Assembly: GCF_024169245.1 (NCBI RefSeq)
Contig: NZ_JALJWP010000001.1
Span: 5,379,501 to 5,443,500 of the forward strand
Length of the DNA stretch: 64,000 nucleotides
Direction of reading: 5' to 3'
Source of the DNA: Pseudomonas koreensis
Lineage (GTDB): Bacteria; Pseudomonadota; Gammaproteobacteria; Pseudomonadales; Pseudomonadaceae
Shown one piece after another: positions 37,751-46,885 of this stretch; positions within the stretch are counted from its first letter, which is position 1, and each line of letters begins with the position of its first letter. Both the position numbers and the translations under genes were made by a program. A model generated the notes under the pieces. That model was not told the DNA's origin, did not search any database, and saw only the letters and a program-made list of their open reading frames with translations.

Positions 37751-38893
37751 TCATATCCAATTTACATAAAACTGTACCAGCGCCGTGGCAAGATCCGCCT
37801 GCAAGGCCTGTTCCAGACACCATGCCTCGGCATTTTCCTCGAGTTCAGACCAATGATTCCGCGCCGCCAGCCAGTGCTCGCCGATCGGTTGGCCGGCGCT
37901 CCAGGCTCGCCACAGACCGTTCATCGCCTGCGCAGCAGCAGGCGAAAGGCCTTGGGTGTAGAGATCGAGGAACGCATCGAGCTTGTCCAGATGGATGTCG
38001 TCGTCCTGCTGGTAGATGTGCCAGAGCATCGGCCGCCCTGCCCATTGCGCCCGCACGAACGAATCTTCGCCACGCACCGCATTGAAATCGCAGCACCAGA
38101 GCAAATGATCGTATTGATCCTGACGGACGAACGGCAGCACTTGTACGGTCAGCGACTCGCGCACATGAATCGCGCCGACCGTCAGGGTTTCCGCATCCAG
38201 CCAGTGCGCCACATCGCCGAGAATCCGCCCTTCCGGCACCAGCAGGTGAGTCGGCCGTGCATCGGCCGCCAGCACATCCAGCCAACTGGCCAACCCGGGG
38301 TTTTCATAAGCAAACAGCGAGATCAGTTGCGCGTCGGGCGCGGAATCGATGCCCAGACCTTGCAGGAATTTTCGCTGCGCCGGTCGATCCTGCTGAAACT
38401 GCCGACGCTGTTCGAGCAATCCGTGCTCACGCAGCAAGCCTCCGGTGCCCGGCTTGAAACCTGGAAAGAAGAAGAATTTCCGCACCGATTTGTATTTCAC
38501 CGACGGCAAGCCGTGGCAACCGGTGACCCAGTCTTCGGCGCTGAGATAATCGAGGTTGAGCCACAACGGCGGCGTTTCCCGGGCGGCCATGCTGTCCATG
38601 TAATCAGTGGGCAGCTGACAGGCGAAGGCTGCGATGACTACGTCGGCAGCGTCCGCATGCGGCCACTCGCTCGGCCACTGTCGCACGTCGACACCCTGCT
38701 GCCACTGCTGCGCGACATCGACATCGATCTCTGGGCAGATACGCTCGAAGGCGCGCAGATCATCCACCCACAGGCGCACCGGCAACACATGTTCGGCCAC
38801 CAATTGCCGGGCCAGGCGCCAGGTCACGCCGATGTCGCCATAGTTGTCGACCACGGTGCAGAAAATATCCCAGCGGGGTTTCGCTTCAGGCAT
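37751..38893 (-). CDS. earP: EF-P arginine rhamnosyltransferase EarP
   Basis: 380 residues from ATG 38893 after GGGAG; the upstream reading to 38998 is arginine-rich non-coding. The conserved N-terminal segment WDIFCTVVDNYGDIGVTWRL includes the catalytic Asp pair and the later FARPMLWHIYQQ-type segment (AGRPMLWHIYQQ) binds the nucleotide sugar. It transfers rhamnose from dTDP-rhamnose to Arg32 of EF-P. It lies 48 bases upstream of efp, the usual arrangement in Pseudomonas. Confidence 0.93.
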   Translation of the reverse strand: MPEAKPRWDIFCTVVDNYGDIGVTWRLARQLVAEHVLPVRLWVDDLRAFERICPEIDVDVAQQWQQGVDVRQWPSEWPHADAADVVIAAFACQLPTDYMDSMAARETPPLWLNLDYLSAEDWVTGCHGLPSVKYKSVRKFFFFPGFKPGTGGLLREHGLLEQRRQFQQDRPAQRKFLQGLGIDSAPDAQLISLFAYENPGLASWLDVLAADARPTHLLVPEGRILGDVAHWLDAETLTVGAIHVRESLTVQVLPFVRQDQYDHLLWCCDFNAVRGEDSFVRAQWAGRPMLWHIYQQDDDIHLDKLDAFLDLYTQGLSPAAAQAMNGLWRAWSAGQPIGEHWLAARNHWSELEENAEAWCLEQALQADLATALVQFYVNWI

Positions 38894-39018
38894 GCCGTTC
38901 TCCCGTTGGCAAAAAACCTCGATTGTCCGCATAAATGCGCTCGCGCAGAAGAGCCGACGGCGATTAATCTTCGTGCGACAATCGCCAATCGCCTGCAACC
39001 ATCCGCCAGGAGGCCGCC

Positions 39019-39432
39019 ATGCCCTACCGTCCGAATCCGCGTCGACCCTTGCCTGTTCAGCTTAGCGCGCTGCAGCTGACCGGCAGCATTGCGCTGGGCC
39101 TGTGGCTGGGGTTCCTGGCGATTGCGCTGACCTGCTGGCTGCTATCGCGTCTGTTTTTTGCCGAGCAATTGGCCCCGGTCGCGCAAGCGGTGCAGCAGCG
39201 CGTCAATCCACCAGCAGCCGTCGAGCCACAACCGGAGGTTGCGCCGCCGCCAACGCCGATGTTCCAACAGTACGAAGAAAACCTGCGCAAGAATGAACAG
39301 CAGGCCCGACTGGATCAAGCGCGCGCCAATTCGCGCAATGCCTCCAATCCGAAATGCCAGTTCTGGCTGCAGCAGGACCAGACCGCGCCGACCGAAAAGA
39401 GCCGCGCCAACGTTTTGCAATTCTGCGATTGA
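39019..39432 (+). CDS. Hypothetical single-helix membrane protein
   Basis: 137 residues with a basic N-terminus, one membrane helix (about 18-42, LTGSIALGLWLGFLAIALTC), a proline-rich stretch (PPAAVEPQPEVAPPPTPM) and a charged helical tail with two cysteines (CQFWLQQDQT and LQFCD). Good AGGAGG ribosome site. Not recognised. It starts 125 bases from the divergent earP gene and ends two bases before the Gre-like gene, so it is probably co-transcribed with it. Confidence 0.65.
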   Translation: MPYRPNPRRPLPVQLSALQLTGSIALGLWLGFLAIALTCWLLSRLFFAEQLAPVAQAVQQRVNPPAAVEPQPEVAPPPTPMFQQYEENLRKNEQQARLDQARANSRNASNPKCQFWLQQDQTAPTEKSRANVLQFCD

Positions 39433-39434
39433 TC

Positions 39435-39917
39435 ATGAACAAACACAGCGTCCACCAATTGATCCTAGACAAGCTGCGCATCGACCTCGACATTGCCGAG
39501 CGCGCCGCGCAAACCGCTTACGAAACCGCGACCCACGAAGAAAACATCGCCGAAAACAAATACGACACGCTAGGGCTGGAGGCGTCGTATCTGGCGGCCG
39601 GTCAGGCGAAACGGGTTGAGGAGATCCGTCAGTCACTGGCGCTGTGCCAGAACCTGACGTTGCGTGCCTACGATGAAAATCGCGGCATCGAAGTCGGCGC
39701 TCTGCTCGGTCTGGAAGACGAAAAGGGTCGCGAGCAATGGCTGTTTCTGGCGCCGGATGCGGCGGGCCTGAAAGTCGATGTGGTGGGTCAGCCGGTTACC
39801 GTCATCACCCCGCGCTCGCCACTGGGCAAAAGCCTGCTGGGCAAGTTCGAAGGCGATGAGGTGGAGATTCTGGTGGCGGGCACCCGGCAACAGTTCGCTG
39901 TCACCGAGGTGCTCTGA
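39435..39917 (+). CDS. GreA/GreB-family protein
   Basis: 160 residues starting MNKHSVHQLILDKL two bases after the preceding stop. N-terminal coiled coil (about 5-75) and a C-terminal domain of the Gre FKBP-like fold (GREQWLFLAPDAAGLKV, SPLGKSLLGKFEGDEV). Lacks the usual acidic DxxE tip of GreA/GreB coil, so cleavage activity is doubtful; it may act like Gfh or Rnk proteins on RNA polymerase. A true greB lies at 52242. Confidence 0.8.
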   Translation: MNKHSVHQLILDKLRIDLDIAERAAQTAYETATHEENIAENKYDTLGLEASYLAAGQAKRVEEIRQSLALCQNLTLRAYDENRGIEVGALLGLEDEKGREQWLFLAPDAAGLKVDVVGQPVTVITPRSPLGKSLLGKFEGDEVEILVAGTRQQFAVTEVL

Positions 39918-39926
39918 AGCGGGTAG

Positions 39927-40910
<984 letters not shown>

Positions 40911-41013
40911 TCAAAGCAGGTAGACGCCACGGGCATCAGCGACGGTATATAACTATATTAATGGTTTGAAGAATAAATCTAGAACTTTTTATCAAAACGC
41001 CATTATTCCTGCT

Positions 41014-41517
41014 TCAACGATCTTCCCGCCGCCGGCGCTCCATCAGTGGCACCAGATACACCGGCACCTTGGCCAGTTGCAGAACCCGCGCCGCCGTGCG
41101 CCCCAACGGTGTTTCCGCGCCGACGCCATGGCTGTGACTGCCGACGATCAGCAGATCGACCGAGAGCTTGTGCACCTGATCGAGAATCACCTGCGACGGA
41201 TCGCCCTGCAGCACGCGCACTGCGCGAATGCGCTGCAGATCCTGTTCGCCGTCGTCCCCCAGTTCTTCACGAAAGCTGTCGAGCACCCGTTGTTCGATAT
41301 TGGCGATGACTGTTTTCAGACCCTGACTATGGAATTCGTTCAATGCCTGTTCATCGAGATAGCTCTGCAGCACCGACTCGGCAAACAGGCCCATGGGTTC
41401 CACCGCGTGCACTACATACAGATCGGCATTGAAGGTGCGCGCCAACGCCAGGGCATGCTGCATCACGAACGGTGCATAAAGACCGAGGTCGGTGGCATAC
41501 AGCATTGAGCGAATCAT
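41014..41517 (-). CDS. Universal stress protein, UspA family
   Basis: 167 residues from ATG 41517 after GGAGGT. The ATP-binding signature is GSHSHGVGAETPLGRTAARV, with LIVGSHSHG preceded by the usual beta-strand. These soluble proteins bind ATP and aid survival of starvation or low oxygen. Stands alone, downstream of the nucleotidase gene by 98 bases; no terminator is visible between. Confidence 0.85.
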   Translation of the reverse strand: MIRSMLYATDLGLYAPFVMQHALALARTFNADLYVVHAVEPMGLFAESVLQSYLDEQALNEFHSQGLKTVIANIEQRVLDSFREELGDDGEQDLQRIRAVRVLQGDPSQVILDQVHKLSVDLLIVGSHSHGVGAETPLGRTAARVLQLAKVPVYLVPLMERRRREDR

Positions 41518-41615
41518 CGGGACCTCCTCGCGAGCCAACGATGGCGGAGATTGATTCAGCTTAGCAGTGCCTTGGCGAGTGCGACGTGCGACGCAACGTC
41601 CTGAATGAAAAGGCT

Positions 41616-42521
41616 CTAGATCGGCGGTTCGTTGCTGATGCCATGGGGTACGTGGCCGGTGGCGACGACTTCACGGGCCAGCTCGCAATGCCCGGTCTGG
41701 TCATCGAAGAACACGTCAGCGGCGAAGGCTTCGAGGAACGCCGACTTGGTCAGACCACCGAGAAACAGCGATTCATCGAGACGGATATCCCATTCGCGCA
41801 AGGTGCGAATCACCCGCTCATGGGCCGGCGCCGAACGCGCGGTCACCAGCGCCGTGCGGATCGGGCAGTCGTCATCGGGAAACTCGCGCTGCAACAGATT
41901 CAGCGCTGCAAGAAAGCCTTTGAACGGCCCGCCACGTAACGGCTCGCGCGCCGATTCGCGCTCCTTGGCCTGAAACGCTTCCAGCCCCCCAGACTGATAG
42001 ACGCGCTCGGACTCGTCGGAAAAAATCACCGCATCACCGTCGAAGGCAATGCGCAATTCATCGCTGGCCGCGCGGCTGGCGCCACCGGACAGGATCGTTG
42101 CCGCGGCGAACCCGGCATCCAGCGCCGCACGCACGTCTTCAGCGTGAGTCGAGAGAAACAGGTCGCAACCAAACGCTTTCAGGTACGGATACGGACTGCG
42201 CCCACCAACGAACGCCGCGCGGGAAATCGCCAGCCCATAATGGTGAATCGAATTGAACACGCGCAGCCCGGTGTCGGCGCTGTTGCGCGAGACCAGAATC
42301 ACCTCGACCCGCGCGCGGCCGAGGCGGCTGTTCAGGCTCAGAAGTTTCTCCACCAAGGGGAACGCATCGCCCGGCGCGAGGATTTCGTCTTCGTGCTCGA
42401 TCTGATATTGCCGATAGGCTTCGACGCCGCTCGACAGGTAGACCTTGTGGCTTTCGCTGAGGTCGAACAAGGCGCGCGAGGAAATCGCCAGCACCAGTTT
42501 GTCATCGATGTTATTGGCCAT
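41616..42521 (-). CDS. 5'-Nucleotidase (cytosolic 5'-nucleotidase I family)
   Basis: 301 residues from ATG 42521 with GGGGG upstream. HAD-related family PF06189: LVLAISSRALFDLSES near the start, SRNSADTGLRVFNSI, and the late acidic DVFFDDQTGHCELA. It should dephosphorylate nucleoside monophosphates. Ends 98 bases before the stress-protein start. Confidence 0.82.
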   Translation of the reverse strand: MANNIDDKLVLAISSRALFDLSESHKVYLSSGVEAYRQYQIEHEDEILAPGDAFPLVEKLLSLNSRLGRARVEVILVSRNSADTGLRVFNSIHHYGLAISRAAFVGGRSPYPYLKAFGCDLFLSTHAEDVRAALDAGFAAATILSGGASRAASDELRIAFDGDAVIFSDESERVYQSGGLEAFQAKERESAREPLRGGPFKGFLAALNLLQREFPDDDCPIRTALVTARSAPAHERVIRTLREWDIRLDESLFLGGLTKSAFLEAFAADVFFDDQTGHCELAREVVATGHVPHGISNEPPI

Positions 42522-42541
42522 GCTGCCCCCAAGACTCCGAC

Positions 42542-43498
42542 TCAAATATTGCGTCGGTCGATAAAACCCAAATGGCGATACAACGCCTCGATGCGCGGCA
42601 ACTCGCAGCCCGCCGCTTTCGCCGCCGCCAGTGGCCGGGCGTAGATCGCCTCTAGCTCCAGCGGGCGCTTGTGCGAAAAGTCGTGGTACATGCTCGGCCA
42701 GTAGTCGGGCATTTTTTCCGTCATGGTGAACAGGTACTCGGCATAACCAGGCGGGATCTCGTATCCACAGGCCTTGGCACCCTGCACCACTTCGGCCATC
42801 AGCGCCTGAATCGACATGCGGCTGTCGGCATCGGCCATCAGCACTTCAGTGCCCGCGCCGAGCAACACCGAAAGGCCGTTATACGGGATATTCCACACCA
42901 GTTTCTGCCAGCGCGCCTGATGCAGATTCGCCATCGCCTGCGACTCAATACCGGCCGCGCGGAACAGCCCGGCGCCCTCCTCGACGATCGCCATGCGCGC
43001 CACTTCATCGATCGCGGGACCGCTGTGGTAACCGACGTTTACCGCGCCAAGGGCCTGATGGGTAATCTGCCCCGGGCCTTCGCGATTCACGCAGATCAGG
43101 CACAGGCCGCCGAGCAGATGCAGCGAATCCGGCAGCAGCGGCCGCAGGCTGTCTTCGACATCCAGACCGTTTTGCAGCAACAGCACTTTTGCGTCAGATT
43201 TGGCCGCTTGAATGATCGCTGGCGCGAGGCCGGCGTTGCTGGTGGTCTTGGTGCCGACCAGCAGCCAGTCACAGGGCGGCATGTCTTCGGCGGCGCGATA
43301 GACATTGGCCGGATTCAACGTCAACACACCATGCACCGCACTGTTGATCTGCAAACCACGCTCCGCCACTGCGGAAAATTCGCTGCGCAACAAGAAGTGC
43401 ACGTCGAAACCGGCACGCGCCAGCATCACCCCGTAAAAACCACCGATTGCACCGGTGCCGATAATCCCCACCACCGGTTTGCTGACTGTCTCGCTCAT
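42542..43498 (-). CDS. Putative 2-dehydropantoate 2-reductase (ApbA/PanE family)
   Basis: 318 residues. N-terminal NAD(P) Rossmann motif GIIGTGAIGGFYG, then LLLQNGLDVE and the helical C-terminal domain with KLVWNIPYNG (catalytic Lys region). The family reduces ketopantoate in CoA synthesis, but many paralogues have other 2-oxoacid substrates, so the annotation is tentative. The start overlaps the thioredoxin-like gene's stop by four bases. Confidence 0.82.
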   Translation of the reverse strand: MSETVSKPVVGIIGTGAIGGFYGVMLARAGFDVHFLLRSEFSAVAERGLQINSAVHGVLTLNPANVYRAAEDMPPCDWLLVGTKTTSNAGLAPAIIQAAKSDAKVLLLQNGLDVEDSLRPLLPDSLHLLGGLCLICVNREGPGQITHQALGAVNVGYHSGPAIDEVARMAIVEEGAGLFRAAGIESQAMANLHQARWQKLVWNIPYNGLSVLLGAGTEVLMADADSRMSIQALMAEVVQGAKACGYEIPPGYAEYLFTMTEKMPDYWPSMYHDFSHKRPLELEAIYARPLAAAKAAGCELPRIEALYRHLGFIDRRNI

Positions 43499-43881
43499 GG
43501 CAACTCCTCTGCAATTCGACCCAGCGCCTGCGCCACTGCCTGGTTGAGTTCAGCAACCGTCAGGCGAGCGTGCACTGCGCCAAAAAACTCACCGTCGCGC
43601 ACCACAAACAGCGCCGGCAAATGAAACACCTGATAACGCTCGACCAGCCCGCCGTTATTACCGGCGTCGATCCAGCACAGCCGATCGATCGCCAGCGGCA
43701 TGCCCGGCAACACCTCGCGGGCATAGCGACAACTGGCGCAGCCGACGCTGGTGAAAATCACCAACGACACACCGTCCATGGCCAGCAGCCGCTGGTCGGC
43801 GTCTAAGTCGGTCAGCTCGGATTCGCCCACTATACTGGGGGAAACAATGTCAGATGGCCGACACAGGGAGTCTGTGCTCAT
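43495..43881 (-). CDS. Thioredoxin-family protein
   Basis: 128 residues from ATG 43881, or about 111 from GTG 43830; the true start is unclear because the first 30 residues look non-conserved and overlap the divergent PilZ gene. Redox centre GCASCRYAREVLP with a Cys-x-x-Cys, cis-proline in FHLPALFVV. It reads into panE-like by a four-base overlap, so the two are co-translated. Confidence 0.75.
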   Translation of the reverse strand: MSTDSLCRPSDIVSPSIVGESELTDLDADQRLLAMDGVSLVIFTSVGCASCRYAREVLPGMPLAIDRLCWIDAGNNGGLVERYQVFHLPALFVVRDGEFFGAVHARLTVAELNQAVAQALGRIAEELP

Positions 43882-44323
43882 GGGACGTTTCATTCCTCAT
43901 CCGGACGAAGTTCCGGTTGAATTGACGTTACTCAAGCCTGAATGCATTTCCAGACAACAGCTGCACACTATCAGCCTCGGCGGCATCGCTTGCAATTACC
44001 ACCGCGCCTGGCGCCACGGCACCGCGCTGCAAGTGCGCATGCCGACGCTGAATGCCGACTTCAGTTATCCGGGCTATGTGGCCTGGTGCCTGCGCCGCAA
44101 AAAAGGCTATCTGGTGGGCATCGCTTTCACTGACGAACAGACCCTCTTCAGCGCGCGAATGGGTGAGCAGGTGTGTCAGATCGAACGCTATTCGCGCATG
44201 CAGGACAGCCACAATGATCTGCAGGATATTCAGGCGCTGGCCCTGCAATGGGTCGAGGAGCATGCCGAAGAGTTCTCCCACGACAACCTTTGCAAGGCTT
44301 TTGCGCAGCCAGCGCTGGACTAA
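43847..44323 (+). CDS. PilZ-domain protein
   Basis: 158 residues from ATG 43847 (site GGGGGA) or 147 from ATG 43880 (site GGGAG). The later start would suit a TATACT -10 element at 43832-43837. The domain begins around HPDEVPVELTLL and includes LHTISLGGIACNYHRAW, the second PilZ motif; the first (RxxxR) is not obvious, so c-di-GMP binding is uncertain. Divergent from, and overlapping, the thioredoxin-like gene start. Confidence 0.7.
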   Translation: MSDGRHRESVLMGRFIPHPDEVPVELTLLKPECISRQQLHTISLGGIACNYHRAWRHGTALQVRMPTLNADFSYPGYVAWCLRRKKGYLVGIAFTDEQTLFSARMGEQVCQIERYSRMQDSHNDLQDIQALALQWVEEHAEEFSHDNLCKAFAQPALD

Positions 44324-44451
44324 AGCACGGTTTGCCCATTGTCGAGCCGCGTCTGACGCGCTAAGGTTCGGCTCCCCCGACGCGCTAAATCTGCTGTGCT
44401 CCGCCGCGCGGGGTCGCTGGCGGCCGGCACCCGTGACCTGACGAGTAAACG

Positions 44452-45528
44452 ATGGCTGATTTACCGATCAACGACCTAAACGTCGCCTCTAACGAGACCC
44501 TGATCACTCCCGATCAGCTCAAGCGTGATATCCCCCTGAGCGACGTCGCCCTGCGCACCGTCACCAAGGGCCGCGAAGTCATTCGCAACATTCTCGATGG
44601 CACCGACCACCGTCTGTTCGTCGTGATCGGCCCGTGCTCGATTCATGACATCAAGGCTGCCCACGAATACGCCGATCGCCTCAAGGTGCTGGCCGAGGAA
44701 GTCTCCGACACTCTGTACCTGGTCATGCGCGTGTATTTCGAGAAGCCGCGTACCACCGTCGGCTGGAAAGGTCTGATCAACGATCCGTATCTGGACGACT
44801 CGTTCAAGATCCAGGACGGTCTGCACATCGGTCGTCAGTTGCTGCTCGACCTGGCCGAGAAAGGCCTGCCGACCGCGACCGAAGCCCTCGACCCGATCTC
44901 CCCGCAGTATCTGCAGGATCTGATCAGCTGGTCGGCCATCGGCGCGCGTACCACCGAATCGCAGACTCACCGCGAAATGGCTTCCGGCCTGTCCTCGGCG
45001 GTCGGCTTCAAGAACGGCACCGACGGCGGCCTGACCGTGGCGATCAACGCGTTGCAGTCGGTGTCCAGCCCGCACCGTTTCCTCGGCATCAACCAGGAAG
45101 GTGGCGTGTCGATCGTTACCACCAAAGGCAACGCCTACGGTCACGTGGTGCTGCGTGGCGGTAATGGCAAGCCGAACTACGACTCGGTCAGCGTTGCGCT
45201 CTGCGAGCAGGCGCTGAACGAGGCGAAGATCAAGCCGAACATCATGGTCGACTGCAGCCACGCCAACTCCAACAAGGACCCGGCCCTGCAACCGCTGGTG
45301 ATGGAGAACGTCGCCAACCAGATCCTCGAAGGCAACCAGTCGATCATCGGTCTGATGGTTGAAAGCCACTTGAACTGGGGCTGCCAGGCGATCCCTAAAG
45401 ACCTCGCCGACCTGCAATACGGCGTGTCGATCACCGATGCCTGCATCGATTGGTCCGCCACCGAAAATACTCTGCGCAGCATGCACGCCAAGCTCAAGGA
45501 CGTGTTGCCGAAACGTCAGCGCACGTAA
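44452..45528 (+). CDS. 3-Deoxy-7-phosphoheptulonate synthase, class I
   Basis: 358 residues; class I (AroFGH) type with FVVIGPCSIHD, MRVYFEKPRTT, GARTTESQTHRE, GFKNGTDGG and DCSHANSNKD. Second DAHP synthase of the window, the first shikimate step. Tyr- or Phe-sensitive isoenzyme cannot be told from sequence alone. A strong terminator follows. Confidence 0.93.
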   Translation: MADLPINDLNVASNETLITPDQLKRDIPLSDVALRTVTKGREVIRNILDGTDHRLFVVIGPCSIHDIKAAHEYADRLKVLAEEVSDTLYLVMRVYFEKPRTTVGWKGLINDPYLDDSFKIQDGLHIGRQLLLDLAEKGLPTATEALDPISPQYLQDLISWSAIGARTTESQTHREMASGLSSAVGFKNGTDGGLTVAINALQSVSSPHRFLGINQEGGVSIVTTKGNAYGHVVLRGGNGKPNYDSVSVALCEQALNEAKIKPNIMVDCSHANSNKDPALQPLVMENVANQILEGNQSIIGLMVESHLNWGCQAIPKDLADLQYGVSITDACIDWSATENTLRSMHAKLKDVLPKRQRT

Positions 45529-45550
45529 GCGTGGTTTTGCAGGCATAAAA

Positions 45551-45577
45551 AAACGCCGGACATTGTCCGGCGTTTTT
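45551..45577. terminator. Terminator between class I DAHP synthase and GNAT gene
   Basis: AAACGCCGGAC, ATT, GTCCGGCGTTT with A and T runs on either side; works in both directions for the two converging genes. Confidence 0.92.
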
Positions 45578-45588
45578 GTGTGTGCGAT

Positions 45589-45870
45589 TCAGATTTTCGC
45601 AGCGCGGCGCTGATGGCGTTCCATATAGCGCTCGACGTAGGAGCAGGATGGAATCACCGTGTAGCCCATTTCGTCAGCGTATTGCAGCGCGCGTTCGGTC
45701 AGCGCTGCGGCAATGCCACGGCCGCGCAGGGCATTGGGCACGAAGGTGCGATAGATATCCAGGGTCTGCTTGCCCAGATCCATGTAGGTCAGGTAAGCAC
45801 GGTGACCGTCCACAGTGGTCTCGAATTGATGACCAGCCTGGTCATGGTGGATGGACAACGCCTCGCTCAT
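45589..45870 (-). CDS. Small GNAT-family acetyltransferase (NATD1-like)
   Basis: 93 residues from ATG 45870. The acetyl-CoA loop is FVPNALRGRGIAAALTERAL and the C-terminal YTVIPSCSYVERYMERH block is characteristic of the short YjdJ/NATD1-like group. Substrate unknown. Confidence 0.8.
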   Translation of the reverse strand: MSEALSIHHDQAGHQFETTVDGHRAYLTYMDLGKQTLDIYRTFVPNALRGRGIAAALTERALQYADEMGYTVIPSCSYVERYMERHQRRAAKI

Positions 45871-46357
45871 CACTACTCCTCGCGGGTCTTGAATTGTGAC
45901 CCCTACCTTACCGATGTTTTCCCGGCGAAGGAACATCTACGCCACCCCGTGCCTGATGGACACCGAGAAGAGCCACACCGATCTCGCGCTACCTGACACC
46001 TGCTCAATAGTAGGCACCATTGGCAAAAATGCTCAAGGCACGCTTGTCATCGGACGGTTTGGGCGCAAAGGCTTCGATGCTCGCAGGCCAGGCATGCAAG
46101 ACGCTCTTGCGTGCCGTTTGCCTGAACATTGCCGGAATGTTGAGACTTAAGACGTGTAACCTTTTTTAAAGTCACCCCGTACATCAACAAAGATACGCGA
46201 AGCGGTTCGCAGAAGCGCAACAAAAGTGTGGACGATTCATTTAGAAAGACTTTAGCCGAAGTCGCAAAAACAGCAGGCGAGCGCGGGAACTTTTTCCGTT
46301 TGAGTCGCTCACGCCGGGGCTTGCAGCTGGATATTTTTTATACAGCGCGGTTAAAAG
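45871..46357. other. Gene-free stretch before oprI
   Basis: With the promoter and leader of oprI, 639 bases between the GNAT start and oprI hold no convincing gene. There is one strong hairpin at 46091-46115 (GGCATGCAAGA, CGC, TCTTGCGTGCC; one wobble) and a T-run at 46161-46166. The DNA becomes A+T richer toward oprI. Confidence 0.5.
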
Positions 46358-46386
46358 TTGCTCGAAAAAGAATCAACGCCTACAAT
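46358..46386 (+). promoter_or_regulatory. Promoter of oprI
   Basis: TTGCTC and TACAAT at an exact 17-base spacing give a strong sigma-70 promoter. The leader would be about 117 bases, fitting a highly expressed lipoprotein gene. Confidence 0.7.
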
Positions 46387-46509
46387 TTTTTTTGCTTCTT
46401 GCGCTACGTCAGTTTACTTACTACAAGTAATGGGTAGTATGTACGCCGGCTATTTCCTCAATCGTGAGGAGACAGCCACTTAATTTGAAAGTCCTTGAAG
46501 GGGAACACG

Positions 46510-46761
46510 ATGAACAACGTTCTGAAATTCTCTGCTCTGGCTCTGGCCGCAGTTCTGGCTACCGGTTGCAGCAGCGCATCGAAAGAAACCGAAGCACGTC
46601 TGACCGCTACTGAAGACGCAGCTGCTCGCTCCCAGGCTCGTGCAGACGAAGCTTACCGTAAAGCTGATGAAGCTCTGGCTGCTGCTCAAAAAGCACAACA
46701 GACTGCTGACGAAGCTAACGAGCGTGCTCTGCGCATGCTGGAAAAAGCTAGCCGCAAGTAA
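46510..46761 (+). CDS. oprI: Major outer-membrane lipoprotein OprI (Lpp-like)
   Basis: 83 residues. The lipobox is ATGCSS (Cys about residue 20); the mature part is an alpha-helical heptad coiled coil rich in Ala and Glu, ending ...EKASRK with a C-terminal lysine as in Braun lipoprotein, the residue that can be joined to peptidoglycan. One of the most abundant proteins of Pseudomonas. GGGGAA ribosome site; own terminator downstream. Confidence 0.97.
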   Translation: MNNVLKFSALALAAVLATGCSSASKETEARLTATEDAAARSQARADEAYRKADEALAAAQKAQQTADEANERALRMLEKASRK

Positions 46762-46783
46762 TAATCCCTCGGGATTGTTATCG

Positions 46784-46813
46784 AGCCGATCCGGTTTCCG
46801 GGTCGGCTTTTTT
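46784..46813 (+). terminator. Terminator of oprI
   Basis: AGCCGATCCGG, TTT, CCGGGTCGGCT followed by a T-run; one mismatch in an 11-base stem. Confidence 0.9.
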
Positions 46814-46838
46814 GTGACCGGTGCTTTTCTCCGGGCCA

Positions 46839-46874
46839 TAAAAAACCCGCCGACGCTGCACGCCTCGGCGGGTT
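46839..46874 (-). terminator. Terminator of the L,D-transpeptidase gene
   Basis: Read leftward, AACCCGCCGA, an 11-base loop and TCGGCGGGTT with a U-run at the left end. Opposes the oprI terminator, so two head-on terminators separate the genes. Confidence 0.88.
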
Positions 46875-46885
46875 TCGATCAACGC

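Noticed and set aside
37019..39079. 686-residue open frame opposite efp and earP
   Set aside because: It covers two clear genes on the opposite strand and crosses a terminator; no recognisable domain.
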